64,000 nt of DNA from a virus. The DNA is taken from positions 62,001-126,000 of IMG/VR virus record IMGVR_UViG_3300042090_002370; one strand, given 5' to 3'. The notes beneath the pieces are model-generated. The model did not search any database, had not been told where the DNA came from, and worked only from the letters and a program-made list of their open reading frames with translations. The position numbers were made by a program, and so were the translations under genes. Every line of letters begins with the position of its first letter. Positions within the stretch are counted from its first letter, which is position 1. Below, in pieces: positions 27,401 through 33,782 of the stretch.

Positions 27401-27915
27401 CGCTGCTCAACCCCCATCATCTCTATGCGGCGACAGGCTCCATTGAGGAGGTACAGAATCACCTCACGAATGAGATCTACGGGCTCTACCAGAAGGAAGG
27501 CATCAAGCGTCGAGCCATTGAAACGGTCGTGCGCGCGATGAGTAACCTAACCAAGGTCAATGACCCTGGCGAGCATCCCGATGTCCTCCGCGGTGAGTTC
27601 TACCCGCTGGCACAGGTGCAGCATATGAACCAAGAGCTGCTGCGCAACAAGAAGCGGCCTATCGAACACGAGCCGGTGATGAAAGGCATCAGCGCTATGC
27701 CTCATGCCCTCATTGAGGATTGGATGGCGAAGTTGCAGCATGAACATCTGCGAACGACGCTCACTGAGGCCGCGGCGATGGGCGGCATTTCCCACCTCCA
27801 TTCTACTCACCCGATTCCAGCCATTGCTTTCGGCGCCGAATTCGGGCTTACTTCCAAGGACGCGCTAAAGCCAGGGCATGAACACTTACGTGATGTGCCG
27901 GCGCATTACTACTAG
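21436..27915 (+). CDS. Fused beta/beta-prime multi-subunit RNA polymerase
   Basis: 2159 residues holding both catalytic RNA polymerase subunits in one chain. Beta part: NPSHLGFLDPLNTPEGEKTG (385-404), IPFLANTSGNRASMASRHME, GYNFEDGVVIS (643-653), VGDKISNRYGGKGIV (from 780) and NPSGIPGRMNVGQ (817-829). Beta-prime part: RPILLKRDPALHKYNVQAF, the catalytic NADFDGD (1410-1416) with three Asp that hold Mg, C1770, C1832, C1839 and C1842 matching the four zinc ligands of bacterial beta-prime, and the trigger-helix region AQAVGERGIQLALKSFHTGG (from 1863). The N-terminal zinc site of beta-prime is absent. No alpha, omega or sigma gene is seen in the window. Starts: ATG 21436 or ATG 21451. Confidence 0.95.
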   Translation: MIAAAMAYLDPKKAFEHLKERVLEGIQDQFAKNPIVGKKQSLHLEALEVRDKLGEADDIRAQHKAKVENDTWAVPIYATLALKDNETGKALDRRTIRIAEIPKTTNRHSYIIDGQEYQVNNQWQLRHGIYVKRRVNGELEAACNAGRGFDVVLDPATKVFRMEHGKSRGKLPIYPFLKTLGVSDEDLMKSWGKEMFEANQKAPKSDIALEKFYKADKPWAGTPTKEVAAEHFYDMMEKTHLRPESTQLTLGRPFTHVSGEALKLATEKMLKVQAGHPEDDRDSLVFKDLRTAGDFAYDAILHQRKNIETRAGRQIDKAKDAYDVMKFDMFNKPIKGALSSANAAAMPASQINPLEMASSAMQTTIMGAGGIRTAQQVQHEAKFVNPSHLGFLDPLNTPEGEKTGVTLRLPIGVRKVGHEAKIPLYNLLSKKTELVSPGEFMEANIVLPDQVKWEDGVPHPLHHTVRASSKGNEIRDVKFEDAHYVMRSPSQLFNMTSNLIPFLANTSGNRASMASRHMEQAVSLLHREAPLVQVGTGSDKEGIDTFENIMGYQASHAASEEGKVVAVNRDGIIIEDRLGKKHEVQLYNNYPLNDAKSVMHSTPVVAVGDHVKKGQLIADTNFSKNGTLALGTNLRVAYLPFKGYNFEDGVVISDSAAKKLSSEHLQKLMMPLDQETILDKKRFHISNPGLMTKEQYEKMDSNGIVRVGQKVQPGDPLVAAMRPYKLKDRTGMAAVRKAMGGRHDDRSMRWDSDFEGEVVGVHRSDKGLTVHVRTVEPMQVGDKISNRYGGKGIVTKILPDPEMPHTKDGKHIEVALNPSGIPGRMNVGQVFETSVAKIAEKTGKPYIVKNFDTNMDVIAKVQADLKAHGLSDTEELKDPATGQILGQVTVGPQHIFKLVHQIDKKLAVRSGSGTLPGAAAEHYDLNLQPMGGKSTGGQSMGTLGLFALLAHGAKANIREMQTYKSEGPDPQTDPAKRWPSDHHRIWAAIQTGHPLPTPKPTFAYRKFEDMLRGSGINIEKKGHDLILSPMTDQHIRALAKNALPHPADMLNSKMDKNGDPKPKAGGLWDEKLTGGLGGRQWTRIELSEPLPNPIFEKPIKALTGLSPKDFNAVLHGSKGVTANGNITEAGAGVTGGAGIKVLLDRVNVARDLAKAEAQLKIVKGQSVDRVLKKVKYLRALKQIGVTPSEAYILHNIPVMPPIMRPVSKLPDGSPKFDDINQLYSDFAKINDKLKDPILVRNLTDEGKSDLRKDFYDGAKMFMGMGLQYGDAKHKGLLHQIAGSSPKHGYFQDKLIARKQDLTMRSTIVPEPGLDLDEVGLPKHAALELFKPFVVRQLKQMGAIQNEVQGAAFVEKKSPQVWRALDRVMAERPILLKRDPALHKYNVQAFRARPIEGDAVRIHPLVTGGYNADFDGDTMSAFVPITHDAVNEAVRMFPSHNLFSEATGRLMYQPTLESALGLYKLSVVGKDSGQKFEHAGLALDAVRSGKLGYTDVVHIGGKKTTPGRILLSSAVPEAMQSEMLHDLHYRIDGKSAGLSALLTGIAKHYGPQYGEVVNKLKDLGNTTTFGAAAVPRATSAGHAMSFSTLGKNPVATLNKKMDVFIPVGAHTLSLKDFEPDKASRDHVLSAAHKVVEKYADDPKMTKDERDRRTIAVYEHAADEMKALHEKKEEKDPSNLYTMYKAGVKPGWDQYKQMVLAPMIYKDSADRKIPIPVTKSYAEGLDVGSYWTQMHGARRGSVMKVQEVSGPGYLSKLLMNNMMHILVNSPDCGTSKGIVLDANEADIHDRYLQQEFTHGKVTFPAGTLLTPSVVGKIRAAKKDAKLLVRSPLKCEDPKGICQMCSGLGSSGQHYDLGHNLGVQSAQAVGERGIQLALKSFHTGGVGEHKGGSKLLNSFERFKQLMYLPEKVQDESSLAMKTGKVEQIVPTSTGVDIFIGGQKHHVGRDTKGMPLHQPLPGAEAVEGYVHWKVPVVGQHLKAGDTLSDPNRTLLNPHHLYAATGSIEEVQNHLTNEIYGLYQKEGIKRRAIETVVRAMSNLTKVNDPGEHPDVLRGEFYPLAQVQHMNQELLRNKKRPIEHEPVMKGISAMPHALIEDWMAKLQHEHLRTTLTEAAAMGGISHLHSTHPIPAIAFGAEFGLTSKDALKPGHEHLRDVPAHYY

Positions 27916-27920
27916 GAGCC

Positions 27921-29195
27921 ATGCTGAATTGGGCATCGAAATTTCGCACGTCGATGACGAGCGTGGCTGGTCATGGGCCGGCTAAGATTTGCCAAGGGCG
28001 CATCGTCAACATCAATCTGCTCAAGTGGACGGTCGATGTTATCGCGCAATTCGACAGGAAGCGTTACTTCAACATCCAGGTGAGCTCGCCATATCTGCAC
28101 CATGCCAGCGGCGAGGGCATCTACGTCATGCCTGAGGTCAATGCGACCGTCATGGTCTGCATCCCCTCGGACAGCACGGCGCCCTTCGTTCTAGGTTTCA
28201 TTATGCCGACTGAGACCGTCGACTCCTCTACGGACGACGCGCCTCTCGGTACGACGCAGCACGCTCAGGCACCGGCGAACGCGACTGACTCCTCCTATGC
28301 CGCCGGACGCACAGCGAATCCTGGTGACATCGTTATGCGCTCGAGGGACAACAACTTTGTCATTCTGCATCGAGGGGGCGTGCTCCAGGTGGGTGCGACT
28401 CCGCTCGCGCAGCGCCTCTATATCCCTCTGCAGAATCTCGTGATGGACATCAGCGAGAACTATGAGCACCAGAATTCTGGTGGTGCCATCAAGTGGGGTA
28501 TACAGGAAGGCCCTTCGCAGACGACGCACCCCACGCAGTTCGTCCAAACCTTCCGTGTCTTTGCCGAGAATCAGTACGCGGACGTGCGCGTGACGTGCGG
28601 CGACATCACCGGACCATACGGGGACCCAGACGGCGGTGTTGCCGCTGCTGCGGATGGCTTGGGGCAGAAGAACAACACGGCTACAGCTAGCAACTGCGTT
28701 CTCTTCGAGATCGCCGTTACACCGCAAGGCTTCAACGTCAGCACTGGCGTGCCCAACGATGTTCCGGTTTCAGCGTCTACCTTCCGCTTCGCCTACGACA
28801 GAACTGGCAACGTTTTTTTACGTAATGCCGGCAACTTCTCCCAGCAAACGCAGGGTAAATACACGCTTTCGGTAGTCGGTGACCTCAGCGTTTCTTCGCA
28901 GGGTGTCGTGGAGCTCACATCACCCAAGAGCGTCAAGATCAACGGCGGAAAAGAGACGGACATTATAGGGACTGTCGTACGGCTGAATGCTGGGAAGAAC
29001 GCCGTGGCCTCTAAGGGCGACATGGTGCGTATCGATGTCGCAACCACTACGCCATTACAGGTCGGGCCGACTCCTATCCCGGTTGTCGGCTCTCCAACCG
29101 GCCCGTGGAGCATCGCTCCTGGAACACCCATCATCTTGACTGGCACGCTCTGGGGTTCGATTGTTGTCTGCCAAAACAGTTCGGTGCTGACGTGA
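27921..29195 (+). CDS. Probable baseplate spike/hub protein (OB-fold N-terminus)
   Basis: 424 residues. Residues about 18-95 read as an OB fold like those of gp5/VgrG/gpV spikes (GRIVNINLLKWTVDVIAQF, GIYVMPEVNATVMVCIP, APFVLGFIMP). The middle is a variable domain and the C-terminus (about 290-380) has short beta repeats (LSVVGDLSVSSQGVVELTSP, KSVKINGG) suggestive of a beta-helical needle. It starts 5 bases after the RNA polymerase stop and overlaps the next gene by GTGA. Assignment rests on pattern, so it is moderate. Confidence 0.6.
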   Translation: MLNWASKFRTSMTSVAGHGPAKICQGRIVNINLLKWTVDVIAQFDRKRYFNIQVSSPYLHHASGEGIYVMPEVNATVMVCIPSDSTAPFVLGFIMPTETVDSSTDDAPLGTTQHAQAPANATDSSYAAGRTANPGDIVMRSRDNNFVILHRGGVLQVGATPLAQRLYIPLQNLVMDISENYEHQNSGGAIKWGIQEGPSQTTHPTQFVQTFRVFAENQYADVRVTCGDITGPYGDPDGGVAAAADGLGQKNNTATASNCVLFEIAVTPQGFNVSTGVPNDVPVSASTFRFAYDRTGNVFLRNAGNFSQQTQGKYTLSVVGDLSVSSQGVVELTSPKSVKINGGKETDIIGTVVRLNAGKNAVASKGDMVRIDVATTTPLQVGPTPIPVVGSPTGPWSIAPGTPIILTGTLWGSIVVCQNSSVLT

Positions 29196-29809
29196 CCGTA
29201 CAGTTCGTAGAAGAGCTCTCGCTCGGTGAGCTGATGCCGGGGATTGTTCTTCTCATCCCACCACTGCTTGCCGGCTTCGATCTTGTTCTCACTGGGCCGT
29301 TCGGTCTTGGGACACTGCTAGCGGATGTCTCGGTGCAGCTCGCGGCGTCGATCTCAATTCAGGTGCAGATAGGGCTGCAGATATCGAACCCCTTTGCCGC
29401 TATTGAGGCGCAGCTTGCAGCGTTAGTACAAATTCAAGCGACGCTAGAGGCCTCGCTTTCTCTGGGGCTGCCTTCAGTAGCTGTTGGCTTCTCGGCATCC
29501 TTGAGCGCTAATGCTGCCATTGCGGCGTCCCTTGGCGCTCAGATTGGTGGTATTCAAGCGCTCATTCAAGCCTCCTTGGCATTGAAGATTCCAATCGTTT
29601 CCCTACTGGCTGCGCTGGAGGTCGGTCCAGCGGACCTCTTCACGGTCGGCTTCGATACGCCGGACAACATCAATGACATCGGTGCAGGTATACTCTCAGC
29701 TCGGCTGTCGCCCGGTTGCACGCTTGCGGACACCCCCGTCTACGGCGTCATCTTGCTCACCAACGGCGCTGCGGTACAGGCCAGCATGGGCCTCATCTTC
29801 AATCCGTAG
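29192..29809 (+). CDS. Ala/Leu/Ile-rich hydrophobic protein
   Basis: 205 residues from GTG 29192, overlapping the previous stop (GTGA). Very rich in Ala, Leu, Ile, Ser and Gln with almost no charge between residues 15 and 150 (QLAASISIQVQIGLQIS, IEAQLAALVQIQATLEASL). The periodicity fits long helices packed in a bundle or an oligomeric tip rather than simple membrane spans. The C-terminus is a small beta domain. Directly follows the spike candidate, so it may be part of the tail tip. Confidence 0.7.
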   Translation: MTVQFVEELSLGELMPGIVLLIPPLLAGFDLVLTGPFGLGTLLADVSVQLAASISIQVQIGLQISNPFAAIEAQLAALVQIQATLEASLSLGLPSVAVGFSASLSANAAIAASLGAQIGGIQALIQASLALKIPIVSLLAALEVGPADLFTVGFDTPDNINDIGAGILSARLSPGCTLADTPVYGVILLTNGAAVQASMGLIFNP

Positions 29810-29814
29810 CTAAA

Positions 29815-29839
29815 AAGAAGCGGGTTGTGCCCGCTTCTT
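29815..29839. terminator. Bidirectional terminator
   Basis: AAGAAGCGGG (29815-29824) and CCCGCTTCTT (29830-29839) form a 10-bp stem with a 5-base loop. Rightward it follows the TAG of the 205-residue gene. Leftward it follows the small frameshift gene and ends in TTTTTAGCTAC. It separates convergent units. Confidence 0.85.
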
Positions 29840-29845
29840 CGCGCC

Positions 29846-30083
29846 TCAGCGCGTTTCGGCCAGGTGCATCGAGTAGAGGATGGTTATGAAGACGCGCTCC
29901 GCACTTCGGACGATGACACCGGGCTTCTCGTGATTGTAGTTCACGAGGTCTGAGCGCACGCTCGGGTCCTTCAGAAACACGATACCTGGCTTGTGCGCCA
30001 GCCACTCGTTTGTCTCCTTCTCTACGACGTCAGGGGGCTCCGAAGAAGAACTTGATCTGCGGTTTGGGATGAAATTCGGACAT
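29846..30083 (-). CDS. Small protein likely made by +1 frameshift
   Basis: ATG 30083 follows GGAGG with ideal spacing and reads MSEFHPKPQIKFFFGAP before TGA (30032-30030). From that point the +1 frame stays open to TGA 29848-29846 and reads as protein (DVVEKETNEWLAHKPGIVF, then YNHEKPGVIVRSAERVFITI). The junction is GGA GCC CCC TGA C: slipping +1 at CCC joins the frames into about 78 residues. No ATG, GTG or TTG opens the downstream frame before its middle. CCC-TGA is a known +1 shift site type. A one-base error in the C5 run would look the same. Function unknown. Confidence 0.65.
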
Positions 30084-30102
30084 GGTAGGTACCTCCATCA
30101 TC

Positions 30103-30112
30103 CTTATCCCGC
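30103..30112 (-). promoter_or_regulatory. GCGGGATAAG promoter-like element
   Basis: The leftward strand reads GCGGGATAAGGATG, 19 bases before ATG 30083. Third exact copy of the decamer before a leftward gene. Confidence 0.55.
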
Positions 30113-30149
30113 AGATGGCCTGAAGATTGCGGCGCTGTAGTGCATTTGG

Positions 30150-30155
30150 TACCCT
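30150..30155 (+). promoter_or_regulatory. TACCCT box for a predicted leaderless transcript
   Basis: GGTACCCT ends 7 bases before ATG 30163 and no ribosome binding site is present. TTGCGG lies 17 bases upstream of the box and could act as a -35. Same layout as at 10195, 36290 and 63084. Confidence 0.6.
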
Positions 30156-30162
30156 CATCGAC

Positions 30163-32151
30163 ATGACACAGCCGCTCTTCTTCCAGCCTGAGGTGACCTT
30201 CGAAAAGACGGCAGCAGAAGTCATGCTTCCAGAGGACGCGAATCAGTGGCCTGAAGAGTTGATGCAGGAGCTCTACAAGCAGGTGCCTTATGCAGCGGAC
30301 TTCGAGCCGCATGTTGTTATGGATCGTGTCGATGCGGAGCGCGGTTACGCCTTTGGTCACATAGAAATTCAGAATAAAACCGAGGTCCAGCACGGAGCTC
30401 CTCCTGATGCAACTGCTGCCGCGGGCATCAAGAACGCGCGTATCCCCGTCATCATCAAAGACCTACGCCTACAGCCGCTCGACCTCCTCGTCACCGATGA
30501 CTCGAAGGTTCTACCGCTCACCGAGCCGCGTCTGCGTCAGGCCATCTTCCGCCCGCAGGCCTTCGATATCACGGGGCGCGGCCCCGGCGACATGTCGATG
30601 ATTGGGCAGCTCTACCCACCGTACCGTCAGAATTATGGCTTCGGTGGCGGCGGCGCGACGATGAATGTAGGAATGGGTAAGGAGGGGGGTGTTCTCTCTG
30701 CCATCCTCCCGACCATCCGCGAGCATGACTACAACGCCTTCTTTGCCAAGTTCGCGCACGACCGCGGCCTGCAGGCGCAGTACGTCGCTAATCATGGCGG
30801 TACGGCAGCGGCGTTGGATACGCTCTCGAGGTACGAGCCAGTCAGCCCAGTCAAGCTAGCGGAGGCGGCACTCAGTCACATTAAGCCGTCCGTCGTGCAG
30901 CTGCGTAAGGAGGCAGAGGGCTATACGCTTAAGACCGCTTCGTACGCCTGCTGGATGCCTATCGAGAGCCATCTCGACCGCGGGGAAGCAGTGCGCCTGC
31001 TCGGACCGAAAGTTGTGCTCGCGGCCGACCAGACCGGGTCCACGACCATGTCAGTGGGCGACGGCTCGAATGAGGAGGCCATGCAGAGCCCCGGCGGCGA
31101 AGCTCAGATGATCACCGAGTACGGCATCTACCAAGTGCAGGACGAGAAGGGTAACCACCTTATCGGCTTCGTCTTCCCGAACCTCATCGACCTCGACGGC
31201 AAGCCGCTGCCCATAGCGCTCTTCACGAACGGCAGTCAGATGGCGGTGCAGAGCGACATCGCCGGCATCCCCGTCGGTGAGGGCGTGAGCCTCTTTGAGG
31301 GGCAGCCTGGGGGTATGGGGGTCTTCTACAAGGATTCGCAGGCGACGCTCCCCATGACCGTCAAGGCGACCATGGCATCCCCTGAGGAGGGTGGTGTCAT
31401 CCTACACGCCGAGACCTTCGATGGGCGTGGCATGCAGGTCATGGTGCAGCCGAACATTGAACAGCCTACCCCAGGCCCAGATGGGGAGTTCCTCATCCCC
31501 GACTCCTGGTCCTGGCTCCCGCTCGACACCTCGGAGAAAACTGCCCTCGTCAGCACCCCCGAGGACATGGGCAAGGAGGGCGAGGCCCTGCGGTCGCTGA
31601 CGGCAGTGACGCTGCGCTGCGGTGGGGACTGCTTCTCAATTGACGGCTTTGCTGTGGAGAAACTGGCGTCTGACGCCAAGTCGTTCCTCTCCCTCGACGA
31701 GACGATGTTCGTCCTGGCCGGGCTCGGCGCCAACCTCGACTACGCCCAGAAGAAGATGGGCGAGGCCGCGGCGCTGCACCGCCCAGCGAGCGTTATCGTC
31801 AACAGGGAAATCAAGACGGCGTCGTCGGCGCTCCTCGATTCTCGCAAGGAAGCGATGCGCGTCCTCAGTGACATGCCGGACTTGCGCAGGGATCTCGTGA
31901 AGGAAGCTGCGGTCATACCCGACCCCGCGGCCGTAGACACTGTGCTCTCTCTCGGCTTCCTCAATCCTGAAAACCTAGGAACCTTCATCAGCTCCATGCC
32001 GGAAATAGACGCCTCGCAATTGAAGATGTGCGACCTCCTTCTGGCTGCGCGTCTGGGGCTTGCTGAGGTACCGGCCCCAGCGTTGGAGACGGCTATCCGT
32101 GCTACGGAGGAAGTCCTTGAGGGCTTGAAGGTGCTCGCGTTTCAGAAGTAG
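30163..32151 (+). CDS. Hypothetical large virion protein
   Basis: 662 residues, not recognised. ATG 30163 is preferred over an upstream in-frame ATG at 30127 because the TACCCT box lies between. The N-terminus FFQPEVTFEKTAAEV shares the FEKTAA string with the prohead protease precursor (PVFEKTAAPTLLP). A Gly-rich stretch (NYGFGGGGATMNVGMGKEGG) splits two domains. The C-terminal quarter is helical with KTASSALLD and VKEAAVIPD. Likely a structural or core protein; no enzymatic motif seen. Confidence 0.8.
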   Translation: MTQPLFFQPEVTFEKTAAEVMLPEDANQWPEELMQELYKQVPYAADFEPHVVMDRVDAERGYAFGHIEIQNKTEVQHGAPPDATAAAGIKNARIPVIIKDLRLQPLDLLVTDDSKVLPLTEPRLRQAIFRPQAFDITGRGPGDMSMIGQLYPPYRQNYGFGGGGATMNVGMGKEGGVLSAILPTIREHDYNAFFAKFAHDRGLQAQYVANHGGTAAALDTLSRYEPVSPVKLAEAALSHIKPSVVQLRKEAEGYTLKTASYACWMPIESHLDRGEAVRLLGPKVVLAADQTGSTTMSVGDGSNEEAMQSPGGEAQMITEYGIYQVQDEKGNHLIGFVFPNLIDLDGKPLPIALFTNGSQMAVQSDIAGIPVGEGVSLFEGQPGGMGVFYKDSQATLPMTVKATMASPEEGGVILHAETFDGRGMQVMVQPNIEQPTPGPDGEFLIPDSWSWLPLDTSEKTALVSTPEDMGKEGEALRSLTAVTLRCGGDCFSIDGFAVEKLASDAKSFLSLDETMFVLAGLGANLDYAQKKMGEAAALHRPASVIVNREIKTASSALLDSRKEAMRVLSDMPDLRRDLVKEAAVIPDPAAVDTVLSLGFLNPENLGTFISSMPEIDASQLKMCDLLLAARLGLAEVPAPALETAIRATEEVLEGLKVLAFQK

Positions 32152-32176
32152 TCTAGACCCGCTTGCGGTAGTGTTG

Positions 32177-32182
32177 TACCCT
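32177..32182 (+). promoter_or_regulatory. TACCCT box
   Basis: TGTACCCTC resembles the box at 30150 (GGTACCCTC); both also have GTAGTG a few bases upstream. It lies 11 bases before ATG 32194, so any leader would be only a few bases long. Confidence 0.45.
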
Positions 32183-32193
32183 CGTGCGAGGCG

Positions 32194-33168
32194 ATGCGTC
32201 TTCGTAGCCCGGCAGAGCACTACATCAAATACCTGATTCTGGCCAACAGGCAGAATACAAACGATGTTATCAAGGAGCGGCTCAACGACGAGCGGCTCGA
32301 TTACATCTCGGACAGGTACCTAGACAAGGTGAGGGCAGCACTGAAGCCGCCTGCGCCTTTTCAGCCCATGGATATTGGGCACGTGAAGTCCTTCAAGTTC
32401 ATCAACGAGGAGCGGGTCAACAGCCTCTTTCATCCCACTGCGGCGATGAAGATGGCCAAGCGAATATTGGAGGTTCCGCGGGCCAAAGAGTTTGTGGAGA
32501 CGATGATCCTTGTCCACGTACCGCTGTCGGCTATCGCGGCCTATGTTACGCAGCACCGAAAAGTCTATTGTACAGCCGAGGCAGTGCAGCTCTACCAGCA
32601 CTACTTCTGGAACATCGATCTGCTTGATACCGCTGAGATGCGCATTCTCTTTGCGCTTCGATTCGAACAGGCGGGAGAGCGCGACCCAGATCTCAAGGAT
32701 CGCAAGAAGTTGTTGACGACGGCCTACTACAAGGATGCGCGCAAGCTAGCAGCCGACCTGCCGTACTCCCCAATGTCTGCGACCCTGGCCCAGATGCGGC
32801 TCGGTGTAAGCCTGAACCGTGGTGAGCTGTCTACGCGGATGATGGAGGCTCGAGACATCGCCGTTGCACGCGCCATTGAGGCAGTTCAGCAAGATGGTCC
32901 TGGAGACCATATGAAGTTCTTGAATTACATCAACGGGGGCAGGATAATCGAGGAGATGCTGCAGATGATCGCGAAGCCAGCGGATCACCTGCAGGAGCTG
33001 CAGAAGAAGATTGCGTTGCGCACAGAGACGCGCAAAATGCTGACTGTTCACGAGCTAAGCGGTGGTCACCACACAGTGGAGATGGCCCCCATTGAGGACG
33101 CCCATGAAGGAACAGGACAAGATCTCGTCGGACAAGGTGATCTCAGCGGTTCAGGACTCCCCGGCTGA
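32194..33168 (+). CDS. Hypothetical protein upstream of terminase
   Basis: 324 residues, mostly helical. Residues about 100-135 (HVPLSAIAAYVTQHRKVY, then AEAVQLYQHYFW) have a helix-turn-helix look, reminiscent of small terminase or phage DNA-binding proteins. It overlaps the next gene by 65 bases and lies about 600 bases before the large terminase. A small-terminase-like packaging role is possible but rests only on position and this weak pattern. Confidence 0.75.
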   Translation: MRLRSPAEHYIKYLILANRQNTNDVIKERLNDERLDYISDRYLDKVRAALKPPAPFQPMDIGHVKSFKFINEERVNSLFHPTAAMKMAKRILEVPRAKEFVETMILVHVPLSAIAAYVTQHRKVYCTAEAVQLYQHYFWNIDLLDTAEMRILFALRFEQAGERDPDLKDRKKLLTTAYYKDARKLAADLPYSPMSATLAQMRLGVSLNRGELSTRMMEARDIAVARAIEAVQQDGPGDHMKFLNYINGGRIIEEMLQMIAKPADHLQELQKKIALRTETRKMLTVHELSGGHHTVEMAPIEDAHEGTGQDLVGQGDLSGSGLPG

Positions 33169-33526
33169 GCTGCCGGTCCTGCCGCTGTCATTCATTCAGG
33201 TCAATGACTACACGACGTTCCGCGCTGAGTTCGCCATTACCGAAGGCGACATCGTCTACCACTTCTTCATAACCGCGGAGATCAATGGTCTAGTGAATCC
33301 GCGTCGATACTGGGACGAGCTCTTCCCGAGCAAGTTACAAGATGTCGCGCGGGAGTACTTCAAGGCAGACTTTCCGCGTCTTCAGGCGCAGTACATTCCG
33401 GAGATGGCATCCTGGTGGTTTCGTGCAAAGGGTTATGGAGCCAAGCTCGACCCGCACCGGTTCTCTTACCGGTTCTTTGACTTGTTCGATGAAGCGCTCG
33501 AAGGTGAGATGGCCAAAGCAACGTGA
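33104..33526 (+). CDS. Hypothetical protein
   Basis: 140 residues, not recognised. ATG 33104 has GAGG 6 bases upstream; a longer in-frame start at 33062 would read through antisense-like residues. Compact domain with YTTFRAEFAITEGDIVYHFF and an aromatic C-terminal half (WWFRAKGYGAKLD, FSYRFFDLFDEAL). Between a possible small terminase and the large terminase. Confidence 0.78.
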   Translation: MKEQDKISSDKVISAVQDSPAELPVLPLSFIQVNDYTTFRAEFAITEGDIVYHFFITAEINGLVNPRRYWDELFPSKLQDVAREYFKADFPRLQAQYIPEMASWWFRAKGYGAKLDPHRFSYRFFDLFDEALEGEMAKAT

Positions 33527-33774
33527 CCCTTCTTGAGCGCCAGTCTTGTGATCTTCCAGCCGCTCTCCTTGGCGTACTCCCTCATCAGGGACGTCAGCGA
33601 GCTCCACACGGACGGCATGAGATTGCCAGGCGCGAGTTGTAGTGAGCACTCGTAGGACGCGTCTTTGGGTATGCACCGAGCATTGGATGTGAACACTGGA
33701 CCGGCGGCCTGTACACAACTCCACATGTTGTTGAGCAGCTCCTGCGCGTCTGCGGTCTCTGTCGGTGGAAACAC
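33466..33774 (-). CDS. Possible counter-oriented small protein
   Basis: 102 residues from GTG 33774, or 86 residues from ATG 33726 which has AGGAG 12 bases upstream. It fills the 240-base gap between two rightward genes and overlaps the end of the upstream one by about 60 bases. Middle reads well (SLTSLMREYAKESGWKITRL). Not recognised. Lack of a rightward frame in the gap supports it; the overlap and weak start lower confidence. Confidence 0.45.
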   Translation of the reverse strand: MFPPTETADAQELLNNMWSCVQAAGPVFTSNARCIPKDASYECSLQLAPGNLMPSVWSSLTSLMREYAKESGWKITRLALKKGHVALAISPSSASSNKSKNR

Positions 33775-33782
33775 GTGAGCCT

